Positions 36,797 through 47,241 of a stretch of 64,000 nt of DNA are shown one piece after another. The stretch is from Dichomitus squalens LYAD-421 SS1. Its lineage: Eukaryota; Basidiomycota; Agaricomycetes; Polyporales; Polyporaceae. The first letter of the stretch is position 1, and each line of letters starts with the position of its first letter. The stretch lies in assembly GCF_000275845.1 (NCBI RefSeq), contig NW_006766892.1:462736-526735 (forward strand), in the 5' to 3' direction. The notes beneath the pieces were generated by a model. That model worked only from the letters and a program-made list of their open reading frames with translations. It searched no databases and was not told where the DNA came from. The position numbers and the translations under genes are program-made.

Positions 36797-37909
36797 TCAT
36801 CTCGTAACAGTCTCATACGGTGGCGGTCTTTCCACCCCGTCCACTGCCTCCCTCAATCTCCCAACCTCCTCTCGGATGGCTTGAAGCTCGTCTTCGAACC
36901 TACCGGTCTCGCGCGGATCTCGGGCTGAGTCCCCACTGGCATCGGCATACACGTCCACCACGGACGTCCTCTCTGACGGTCGACCGTCAACTGCGCGGAG
37001 TTGCGCTTGGATCCCAAGTACGACAGGCAACTCCCTCAGGTGCGGAGATGAGATACATCCCGTCTCGAGGACAGGATGGACGGTGGTAGCCTCGACTCGC
37101 CGGGGCTCCTGTCGTATTGCAAAGACCTGTCGGCGTTTTCGGCTCCGCCTACGAAGGGATATGAACGTCGTCAACGATAGAAGCAGCGCAACCGCGATTC
37201 CGAGCAAAGTACCGAGGAGAGGGGTTGTGGCGGAGGTACCAGGGGACGCGGCCAGAGATGCGCCGGTACAGCACATGACAGATGCCATAGTGGGAGTATC
37301 GAAGGAGTGCGAAGTTGCGGTATGGGCTATGTCTGTAGAGGCAGTACTGGAGGCGTCCTGCGTGGTCTCGGTCGTATTGGCGGTGTACACGACGTAATCA
37401 AATAGGAGTAGGGAAGAGTTCGGCCCGCTGGCACGGATATCGAGAAAGTGCTCAGCGTCGGGAAGGGTGGTGTTCGCATACACAAGCACGTTGTACGCGT
37501 AAGCGTAATTTGAAGTTTCGTCAACTTCATGAACGAATTGGCCGACAGATTCGTTGTGAAGGATGAAGCTGAGATTGGTGAAGGTGGTGACATCACTACC
37601 GGCCTGGTTAGGCACGATGTGGTAGACGTATACAGCTACGCCTGTGAACCCCACGGTAATCACGCGTTCGGGGTCACCTGGATGATATGTCGAATCATGC
37701 CACGTTCTATCGAATGTCAGGGAGGCATCCAGACGCGCAGCGCATGTCAAGCATTGGGAGCCTTGGTTCCATCCTCCCTGAGGAGAGTACGCGGGCAAAA
37801 GGCCCGTTGTATCGTCGCCGAGCTCGTCATCTATCGTATGATTGAGAAGCGCAGCGCAGCTGGAGACCGAGGACAGGAGAAAGTGGAGGATTAATGAGCG
37901 AGTCGGCAT
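36797..37909 (-). CDS. Type I membrane protein of a tandem family, copy C
   Basis: Single exon, 370 aa. It has a signal-peptide-like start (LILHFLLSSVSSCAAL), then LNHTIDDELGDDTTG, a CLTC pair, RTWHDSTYHPGD, FTGVAVYVYHIVPN, FVHEVDETSN and LLLFDYVVYT. A Thr/Ser-rich stalk leads to a membrane helix (LLGTLLGIAVALLLSLTTFISL) and a basic RRRSRKRR anchor. The tail ends in a coiled coil like that of copy A (ELQAIREEVGRLREAV) and then PPPYETVTR. PPxY is the ligand of WW domains such as those of Rsp5/Nedd4 ubiquitin ligases, which suggests ubiquitin-controlled turnover. It is the best-preserved relative of B in the ectodomain. Biological role unknown. Confidence 0.82.
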   Translation of the reverse strand: MPTRSLILHFLLSSVSSCAALLNHTIDDELGDDTTGLLPAYSPQGGWNQGSQCLTCAARLDASLTFDRTWHDSTYHPGDPERVITVGFTGVAVYVYHIVPNQAGSDVTTFTNLSFILHNESVGQFVHEVDETSNYAYAYNVLVYANTTLPDAEHFLDIRASGPNSSLLLFDYVVYTANTTETTQDASSTASTDIAHTATSHSFDTPTMASVMCCTGASLAASPGTSATTPLLGTLLGIAVALLLSLTTFISLRRRSRKRRQVFAIRQEPRRVEATTVHPVLETGCISSPHLRELPVVLGIQAQLRAVDGRPSERTSVVDVYADASGDSARDPRETGRFEDELQAIREEVGRLREAVDGVERPPPYETVTR

Positions 37910-38211
37910 TGTGATTTGTTGAAAAGACCGCCTGCGGACACAACGGGTTTAGTTAGAGTGGTGAAAGTATCGCTGAATGGCTCATCAATGGCGTATCAAC
38001 CACGACGCAGGAAAAGACAAACGTAGCAGTGTGCCCGACTGAGCTGACCCTCCAGGCCTGCGCATCTCGAGAATGACTCACCGTATTGGAGCCATTTGTG
38101 ACGACCTTCTCAGTGTTCTCTTACTGGATGCCTTGGATACAGAGCATAGTGACGCTACATTTTCCCTTTTAGCCACACTGAGTCAGCGGAAGAAATCAGA
38201 TACATACAATC
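37910..38211. other. Intergenic between membrane-protein copy C and F-box gene
   Basis: About 300 bp. No feature was recognised. Confidence 0.5.
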
Positions 38212-39371
38212 TCACATCCAATGCGCGAACCCTCGCAGCTCTCCCGGATCACCACCTTCCGAGTCGGAGTCCGACTCGTCCTCCGCTTCTTCCAGCTCCT
38301 CACTCCCAATCCACCAAGTCGGGCCTGACCCCAAACCCTCATCCCAATCACGTCTTATTCGCGCTTCCCAATGGCCATTACTGCGACATCGATCTCGCAT
38401 CACCTCCACACGGATACTCGGATGGGGCTGAAAATTCTTGAGATGACAAACAGAAGTGTTGTACTGGAAAGTGGACGGTTGAAAGCGGACGCAGGTGAAT
38501 AGCAGAGGGCGCTGCGTTTGAGCTATAGTGCATCCTATGACTTCAATCAGACAAGACAAAACAACGGGTCATGTTGGTGGCAACACTCACCGAACACGAA
38601 ACTGAGACCGCGCCATAACTCGTCCACGACTGTGCTTGATGCACAACTTAGGTTAGAGAGACGGAGGTGGGTCATTGAGGGAGAATGGTGAACCCAGAGC
38701 TCGATGGAGACGTTCGAGCAAACGACGTGTAGGTGCCGTAAGGCTGGGAAGCACGGCGGTGGCGGTGGACAAAGTCGGACGCACCCACCAGGGAACGTAG
38801 GAGGAGGTCCACAAAACGTGAACTTCCGTAGAGCAGGGAGCTTCGCAGGAAGTTGTATCGCGCTAAATTCCCAGGAGTGCACGATGGAGAGCGTGGCGAG
38901 GTCGTCGGCAGCGGCCTTTAGAACAGATGGTAGTAGCTGGGAGAGCTCTGTGTCGATGATTTTCTGAAACGACATCCAGACGCACCACTGAGGCCGGTTC
39001 ACTAAATTGTCGGACCCGTCGGCCCTGACGACATTGCAGCGAGGCATGCGCCCGTCTCTGACTCTCGCCACCTCCTGCCCATCTCTCCAGGTTGAAACGA
39101 ATAGATGGCGGACTCGGACTGTCGTGCGCGCACGCTCCCTCTTCAGGCAAGTCAAGAACAACTTGGTTTGCCTGAGACTGGTCAAAGCGACGGATCCGTA
39201 GCGGATAGGGCGAACAACATCCAAGAAGTATCGCGACACGAGCGAGAGGGAACGACCAGTGTGACCGCCATCTGTGCAAGCATAAGAGAATATGTTCTCG
39301 AGCAGCTCGAGTGGAAGGTGATGAATCGACGTTAGTTCAGACGGTAACGGAGATGGTGATAGATGCGTCAT
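38212..39371 (-). CDS. F-box-like protein 1
   Basis: Exons 39371-38591 and 38540-38212, with a 50-bp intron, give about 369 aa. The N-terminus is F-box-like: HHLPLELLENIFSYACTDGG and then SLSLVSRYF, as in many Agaricomycete F-box proteins that would recruit targets to an SCF ubiquitin ligase. The C-terminus (WDEGLGSGPTWWIGSEELEE) has the Trp-acidic ending shared with the F-box genes at 55117 and 57597. The chosen ATG lies about 22 residues before the F-box, as in those relatives; the frame is open up to an ATG at 39518. The target is unknown. Confidence 0.75.
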
Positions 39372-39870
39372 CAAAGACCAGAGTATGTCAAGGTAGAGCG
39401 GCCGTTTCGGGAGGTGAGATGGCTCGTAGAGGCTCAAACCTAAGTGTGCAGGGGACATACCTATATCAGCAGCACTCGAGCGTTCAGCCGCGACGTGGAC
39501 AGCAGTCCCTGAGATCAACCCTCGGCCTCGGGAAAGGGCTATGAACCAAAGTCGCAGCGATGATCCAGGCAGACTCGGGCACCCGAGTGCTCCCCGGTCT
39601 CAAAACGTACCTCGTTCCTTGGTTCGGTAATGCACGAACCAGCGTCGTGGGCACTCTATTATGGACCAACCAATCCGATCATGTCCATGAAAGGAGATCT
39701 GCAAGGGCGAGCAATAAGACAGGGTGAGAAGGTGGATGGTGTTCGGGCATTCATAACATGGCCGATGGAGGTGGGAAGAGTGGTCCAAGGCATGAATGGC
39801 AGCAGGCAGACACCCGGCATGCGCGGCTCCGTCCCCAAATTGTTTTTCTTTCTCCGCTCTTTCCGCTATC
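39372..39870. other. Divergent promoter region, F-box 1 and UPF0652 genes
   Basis: About 500 bp between divergent genes; no other feature seen. The tract just before 39871 is T/C-rich. Confidence 0.5.
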
Positions 39871-42214
39871 ATGGCTTCGGGCAGCACAACCACCCAGGAG
39901 GAGTCCGCCGGTACCTCAAAACAGACGTTCTCACTGGAGAACATCCTCAGCGGCGACCATGAGAACATCGAACATCCGGAGACCGCCACAAAAGAGGCGC
40001 TGAAGGCCACTGGTGGCTGGGATCAAGAGGAAGGGCAAGAGGAAGTCTCACAAGGATTCTGCGTAGAGTGCGAAGGTGTGTTCTGTCGGATCAACGCCGT
40101 ATGGGATTTGATGATATATTGCGCGGGCCCATCAGACCAACCGGCACAAGTTTTCTGTGAGACGTGCTCGGACAACTTCTGCGAAGTATGCTTCGCGTCC
40201 CAGCACCGGAAGGGCACTCGCAAACGTCATGCCAGCAAACCTCTGTCTGGACACCAAGAGAAGAAAGCGAAGGCCAATGATAATGTTGCCGCGCCTGCCG
40301 ATGAACAAGGGGAGGACGGAGAAAAGGTGTGTGCTGTACGCTCTTCTCCCTCAGATGTGGCACCAAACCATTTACCCAAGATGCATGTGGACGAGCCTGC
40401 CGCCGAGGACTCAGATGATGAGTTAGAGCGTGCTGCGGCAGAGGCGGTGTCCTCTAAGACGGATATCGTGCTCTCATCGCAACCTACTCCCGGTTCGTCG
40501 GTCGGGGAGTGGTTCGTGGAGCGCTCAAAATACATCCCCATGCGTCTGACTCTCTCGGAGCGGAAATTCCTCCGACTTCTCGAGGCGGCTCTCAACGTGT
40601 CTGAGTACACAGACAAGATCGACACAATAGGCTTCGGTCTATCGAAGGCGAAGCGGATCGTGCACCAGATTCGCGAGCTCTGCGCCATCCTGTCCGGTCT
40701 CGTGCTGTCCGCCGACTACAAGCAAGGCCAGGAGCTCTTCCAGGACCGTGACTTCCAGTCCAATGAGGAGTTTTACCAGGACATCTTTGAGATTGGACGA
40801 CGACACAAGATTATGAATCCGGATAAGATGCGGTCAACATACGGCAAGCTAATCTATATCCTTCAGGTAGTTCTTTTTTACTTCTTATATGGGTGAGAAA
40901 CTTATGGTGACATCCATACCAGGACAGTCAAACACCTGAAGTCAAGGATCTCCTCAACTTTTCCTGTGTGAAGCCGATCTACACGGTGTACAACGTACTC
41001 GAGAAGCACGACGCGGTCGACCTGCTTCGAGATGACCTCATCTCGGTCGCTACCAAGGAAATCTACTCCGAAGACCGTTCCCGACGCGAAATCCAGCGTG
41101 ACATCAAAAGCAAAGAACGTGCCATCGAGACGCTTGCGGGCAAGTACGCACGCCCCGGTCTCCCGCAGGAGCAGATCCGCCAGTGCATCTACAGCATCGG
41201 GGATAACCATGCGTTCCTCCGCACCAACCGCGACCCATGCGACCGCATGATTGCATACCTCAAGCAGTACTTCCATCCGAACGATCCCAAAGACCCTAAG
41301 AGCAGTCTCGCGATCAAGTCCGGCAAGGGCGGCGCCCGGCTCACGCACGACCACCAGAAGCAGTACGCGTACGTCCTTCAGAGTCTTACGCTATGGCGTG
41401 AGATCCTGCATGGTACGTATCGCGACAGAACACCGTGGTAGCTCGTTCTTTAACCTTGACCTCTGCGCCGCCTAGACATGTTCCACTTATGGACCCTGGC
41501 CGAGCAGGACCTCCTTAACGAGAACGTCCCCTACCGCCTGCGTGATACTGGTCAGGGCTTGAACCGAGTACAAGCGGCACCGAAGACGTCGCGTATGATG
41601 CACGCTATCCTTAACCGTGCTCAGCGTAGCATAGGCTCCTGGGTCGGGTCCTCGGTCATTCACATGGGCGACCACAACGTCCCGAATGCCCTCATGTTCA
41701 TCGGTGCGTCCTCCTGTCCCCCTTCTCCATGTCCATGTGGGGGAGCCTTGACTGATAAAGGCCATTTGCGTTACAGACAAGTATTCCCAGGTGTACCGCA
41801 TCCTACTCCCGATATGCAACACGCTCTCCCAGATCCCAAAAATCGCCGAGAACCCAGCGCTTCGGTCTTACATCGACGACGAATGGGGATCACCCGAAGG
41901 CCTGGCCCGCGAGATACTGGCAGATTTCTTCCGCCATGGGTTCGATGGCTCGGGGGCCGGCAACTACTTCGATGCAGGTACGGTAGATTTTCATCCTCGT
42001 TCCTTTGATGACGGGCGTAGGCTGACATTTCTGCTTACGCAGGATCGTGTATTGACGGACGGCTGACGAGCGCATGGAACTGGTGTTCAACGCTCGAGAA
42101 GAAGCGATTCTTCCCTGTCTTCCTTCTGACCGGTATGCGTCTCCAACCTTTGCCGCCGTCCTACCTTTGCTCACTGAAACCCTAGGTTTCATTGGCTTTG
42201 ATGGAGACTGGTGA
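39871..42214 (+). CDS. UPF0652/DUF2009 family protein
   Basis: Exons 39871-40866, 40923-41412, 41476-41703, 41777-41977, 42043-42132 and 42186-42214 give 677 aa. Near the N-terminus, Cys-rich segments (CVECEGVFC, CETCSDNFCEVCF ... H) look like a B-box-type zinc module. The DUF2009 domain fills the rest: ERKFLRLLEAALNVSEYTDK, IFEIGRRHKIMNPDKMR, QCIYSIGDNHAFLR, RLRDTGQGLNRVQAAP, SSVIHMGDHNVPNALMF, DFFRHGFDGSGAGNYFDA, and finally GFIGFDGDW. The family is strongly conserved from fungi to plants and protists, but to my knowledge has no assigned biochemical role. All six exons end or begin inside conserved blocks, so the model is secure. Confidence 0.92.
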
Positions 42215-42483
42215 ATCGGTAGACATTAGATTATCAATTGTCGTCTTGCATGCACATGCCCATTGGGCATCGTAGACCGCTTTCGCATAGTACTGCTTTG
42301 CTACAATATCGCCTGAGAATACAACACGTCTATTACAATCCAGCACACGTATATAGGTACCCGCAGCTACCGGTCCTGCGATGACCAAACTCCGCCCAGA
42401 CGCGTGCAAGAAGATAGCTGGAGTAGCTAACGAAACGTTAGCCGTTTTACATCACCCCACCTCCGCCGACAAATCAACGGCGT

Positions 42484-44123
42484 TCATGCAACAGCGGCCT
42501 GCGCCGCTGCAGCAGGCGTCTCGATGCCAGTGGGGGCAGCAGCGCCGTTCGCGACGGCCTCGGGTGGCGTAGCAGCGGCAGCACTCGGGCCGACTTTCTT
42601 GCGGCTCGCAGAGACCGTCTCCAGGACGCTGGCCAGGCCCGTTTTCCACGCCTGCAGCCGCTTCTCCAAGAGCTCCCATTGTTCACGCTCGAATGTGCGG
42701 GCGGCGGCGCGATTTACGTGTAGCGTCTGGGCCGTCTGCGAGAGCTTGCCAGAGACAAGGCCAGCGCGAATGACTAAGACAACAGGGGCATGAGTACTGC
42801 GTGCATTCTCGGTGCCATGAGGACATACCATCGATCACCCAGGATTCCACCTGCGAGGGCTCGACCTGGAGCGCCGACGCGATGACAGAGTAGGGGATGT
42901 CGCGACCGACGTTTTGGAAGCCGAGGGAAGCGAGCGTGAGAAGACGAATCTTGCGCTCTAGTTGTGAGCTATCAAGTTCTGTAAAACTAAGAGTCAAGTG
43001 GTGTTTTAGCGTTTATCAATCCTTCTACGCATACCATACTTGGATAGCGCATCGGGATGGCTGCTCGCCCACTGCTGATACTGCGCTAGGCCATCGTTCA
43101 AGAAGATTTGAAGGAGCGCGAAAAGCTCATGGTCCTTCGCGGCAACAACGGCGTCAAGGCGGAAGAGGGGGTCGAAATCAAAGTTGTTAGGGAGGCGGAG
43201 GGCGGAGGCGATGGCATCGATGGCGGCACTCTGAGCTTCGGGTGACGACGGAGGTAGTGAACGAACGTAGGAGAGTTGGTACTGGTAAGATGCAACACTA
43301 TGGAGCGTCTGAGCGCCCAAACATACAGGACGGTGAGCATGCTACTCACGGCTGCTCAGACCTCTTGTATGCGTCTACAATCAGCTTGATGAAGCTGCTC
43401 TTCTCTTCTGGCGTGACTTCCCATTCCGAAAGCCATTTGTCAACTTCAGTTTGAGAGAGACCGAGTACATCAATGTCGTCGTTCACGCTCGCGAGCTCGA
43501 GTAGGGTTTGGTATATGGGTAACCGGAGACCAGACCGCCGCGGAAGAGCATTGAACAGGTTTGAGAGTCTGAGATATGATGAGTACTCAACAGGAGTGAT
43601 GCAAGATATGATGATGGACTCCGTACATCCGGTATTTTACGGGTGTGTGGTCGGGGGACGCAGAGATGGTGTTCAATAGAGTCGCGAGCTGCGAATGTGT
43701 GCTGGGTTCATCGAGAGAGTATAAGACGAGAAAGTGGGAGAAGAGGAGGTTGAAGAATCCCTCAATCTCTGCGTTGAATGATTAGAGATTTTCGAGATGA
43801 CATAGCTCGGCAAAGACGCACCCTTCTCCGAACCATCTCCAAGCCCTTTCACTTCTGGGAGCACCGTGCCAAAGATCTGCCTTCTCCTCTCTTCATCCTC
43901 ATCAAGTGGTTTCTGCCCCTCCGGGGTGGCCAAGGACTCCTGGAACGGCTGGATGTATGCGGGCCGTCCTTCCTCGGGTAGTGCACGCGCCAAATAGTTT
44001 ACGAGTTCGAGGATCTGCGAAGGTATCTAGTCGTCAATCGTCCAATGCAACAAAAGCAATCAGGCACACCTGTTCCTCAAATGTACCCTCTGCGAAGATG
44101 GATATCGAGTCCGTTGCGGCCAT
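42484..44123 (-). CDS. EIF3M: Eukaryotic translation initiation factor 3 subunit m
   Basis: Exons 44123-44070, 44014-43822, 43768-43627, 43568-43350, 43297-43035, 42978-42829 and 42773-42484 give 436 aa. The second exon could instead start at 44026, which adds four residues in frame. The C-terminal half is a PCI domain: LERKIRLLTLASLGFQNVGR, YSVIASALQVEPSQVESWVI, then AGLVSGKLSQTAQTLHVNRA, and the ending REQWELLEKRLQAWKTGL, all typical of eIF3m. The N-terminal helical part (NLFNALPRRSGLRLPIYQTL) also fits. The subunit belongs to the PCI/MPN core of eIF3 on the 40S ribosome. A variable Ala-rich tail closes the protein. Confidence 0.92.
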
Positions 44124-44703
44124 TTTTGTGATCGGTGCTCTTGCCCAGGTCAAGAAAGCTCGAATTGAGAGGTACGCAGAGCCACAACAGGGACAAACAA
44201 CGTATCGTTGTTAGACGCGCGTCATTTGTTCCAGATCGCGAACTTGGAAGTTTGGCCGTCGGCGTCCAGGGCGGTACGCGCGCATGCATCCGTATGAGCA
44301 TCGTTACCTGAGAGACTTAGGCCTCGTTGCACATCACGGTGGCAGCATACAGGGCATACACACATATATTGCTCAGCCAGGTGAGCAGCGTCTGCGGGCT
44401 GACGACGTACGAAAGCGGCGTGCCGAAGGAACTCATTTTGGTGCCGCCGAGTTTCGCAAGCCGGGACCTTGTCTGCTCCAGCATGTCATCCGCCGCTCCT
44501 CGATCTCTCCCTCAAGGCAGGCCTCTCTAAACTGCCTGCTCATCGACCGACATCGCATACTCTACCATCTCAATAGAATTAGAAGCCATACACCCCCTGG
44601 ATCGCGTTCGTAACACTTCTGCCAGCTCCTGGACATACCTCACCTCTTCACGACCTGGAAATCCAACTACACTTATGCTAATATCCGAAGTACGCTTGCC
44701 TTG
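44124..44703. other. Divergent promoter region, eIF3m and MDM34
   Basis: About 580 bp between two divergent housekeeping genes. No further gene could be supported. Confidence 0.5.
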
Positions 44704-46958
44704 ATGTCATTCACATTCAAATGGCCTCGCTTCTCGGATCAGTTTCACGCCAATGCCATCCAAATGCTGGAGTCGGCCCTCAACAAGGGCAACAAGCCTC
44801 CGGTCATAGCAGACAGGATAGAGGTCGTCGAGTTGGAAATGGGCACGCAAGTGTGTATACCTTCAGGTATGAAACAGCCTCGCGTCACTCACCTCTCTTC
44901 CGGCTTGGCAGCCTCCTGAGCTCGAGATACGTGATATCGGGGAGTTAACGATGGACCAATTCCGCGGCATTTTTCGCCTGACTTATGCCGGGGACGCACA
45001 CATTGTCCTCAGGACGAAGGTCCAGGTACGCACCTCGTTCGTCTCCTCAATCACGTCCTGATGCGCCTTATGCGCCGTACCCCAAGGCCAACCCTCTCAA
45101 CCATAAACAACCCGACATCCACCTCATGGGCGGGTCGAGCGGCATGCTCGCCGCTAAGCATCCGCTCGTCGTGCCCATGCTCCTCCGCCTCTCCCAGTTC
45201 CGCCTCAACTCGTACGTCGTCCTCGTCGTCTCCCGCCAGAAGGGCATCACGCTCGTCTTCAAGACCGACCCGCTCCAGAACGTCGACATCCACAGCACCT
45301 TCGACTCCATCGCCGTCATCCAAAAATTCATACAGCGCGAGATCGAGGGCCAGCTCCGCCAGATGTTCCGCGAGGACCTCCCCGGCATCATACACCGGCT
45401 CAGCCAGCAGTGGGTCAAGGCCAAGGTCGAAGCGCCATATCTGGCGAAGAACAACCCCGCCGCAGTGTCCCGCACGCGCAGTCTGGATGGCGTAGGGTCG
45501 ATAGGACCTGGATCCTACCGCATACCACGCATGCCCCCAGTCGGCATCGCGCCCAGTGTGGCCAGCCTTCCTCGTCGACCCTCCTCTATCGCGTTCATTC
45601 CCCGTCCTCGTTCGCCGTCCGCGCGTTCGGTGTCAGGCGTGGGCAGACGGCCCGCGTCTTCCCTGCTGACGTCGCCTGCTCCGCGTTCCCTGTCCCAAAA
45701 CTCGAACACACACCCGGTTCAAGATGGTCCGACGTCTTTCCCAGAGATCGAGAACTATGATCCCACGTACGGTCTGCGGCCCGAAGGCATACCCGCGAAG
45801 AGCACGTTTGGTGGACTTCGCAGTCTCTTCGGCCGAAACAAGGGTCTTGCCGACCTCGCTGAAGAAGGCAGCGAGGTCGATGGCTCAGTAGACGATGGCG
45901 CCTCATTTGACCCTGGCACCTGGGAAGACTTCCTCTCGGACGGCGGAAACATCGGCCCGTCGATATCTGAGGCCGGAGACGTCTCCGAATACGAGACCGT
46001 CCCTGCTGTCGGTGGAGGCACAATCACCCGTCCACGAGTATACCATTCACAATCACAGATACATGTCCCTTCTTCAGAGGGCGATGCAGATGACACACCT
46101 TCTACCTTCCGCCGTCCACTGCCTTCTCGAGCCGGTTCACTGCCAATCACACGCTCCACATCACGACCAGCATCTCTTTATAATCCCTACTTCGCAGGCA
46201 TGACTCCCCTATACGAGTCCGTTCCTGATGCGCATCCCTACTCCTATGCGGCGGAATCGTCGGCGGGGCCGTTCCGGCGAGCTCCGTCGATCCCGCCCGT
46301 CCCCTCCCTGGACCATTCGCCTTTCGTCCGTCCCGGCACTCCCTCTAGCCTTCAGACCCAACGGTCCCGCTCCAGCGACATGACCAACTCCGTCCCGACG
46401 CCCCCGCCGCCCGAAGAGGAACAGAACCTCAACGTGCGCATCGGGCGACCCCGGCGGCTCTCTGCGACGTCGTCCAACCTCGAGACATTCTCCTCGGGCC
46501 CGTATGAGCAGATGGCTGAACACCACCAGGACCCCAAGATTGTCCTCCGGCCTACGCTCAACGGCAGCATCTCCAAACTCTCGACCCTCTCCCACTCCAA
46601 CCACACGCTTTCGCCCTACACGCGCACGGTCGAGCACTTCACCGTTCGCTCCGTTCCCCCGCGCGACACGAACAACTCCGGCCCATCTTCGACCGTCGAG
46701 CGACAGCCCGTCAAGGCCCGCCGCAAGAGGTTACACAGGCTGGGCAAGAAACCTGCGAGGCCACCCGAGTCGTTTCCGTCTGGCGGAAACGAGCTTGACG
46801 AGCGGAGCATTCCCTCGTCGCCTGGCTCGCCGGCGCCACCGTCCGAGTTTGACGCGTCGGAAATGGACGTCTACTTCCGCTCGCGCGACGACCTGATCCC
46901 GCGGTATCCGAGTCTCCATCCGTCGCACGTTCGTCGACGAGTACCGCATCCGTCATGA
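44704..46958 (+). CDS. MDM34: Mitochondrial distribution and morphology protein 34 (ERMES subunit)
   Basis: Exons 44704-44850, 44912-45025 and 45087-46958 give 710 aa. Residues 1-195 form the SMP lipid-transfer domain: [60 protein letters not shown], then [14 protein letters not shown] and [14 protein letters not shown]. Mdm34 sits in the mitochondrial outer membrane and, with Mmm1, Mdm10 and Mdm12, forms the ER-mitochondria tether that moves phospholipids. The long third exon codes a disordered Ser/Pro-rich tail of about 500 residues with several basic-SP sites, longer than in yeast. The first splice restores [10 protein letters not shown] and the second VQ-ANPLNHK, so both introns are firm. 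Confidence 0.95.
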
Positions 46959-47241
46959 CCACTACGATTGTTCGTCCCGTCTCCTTTCGCTTCACATCCT
47001 GGACACTGTTGCCCTCATGCTCGCCTGCCTACAGCTGTTCCCGTCTTGCATCTTCATCGTACTGGACCTTGATCATGTACTGTAGCCTGCCGTCCCCACC
47101 GTGCGCATAATCTGCAATTGGAGAGCGTCACCGCTTCGACTCCATCTCGCTTGCGTTTGCTTGTCTCCGCTTCAATTCTGCCTGATCCGCGAACGTTACT
47201 GCATCAACGGTCGTCGCTAGGCGGTGTCACGTCCTCGCTTC

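Noticed and set aside
15044..44123. eIF3b and eIF3m in one window as a translation gene cluster
   Set aside because: They lie 25 kb apart with unrelated genes between; chance is the simpler reading.
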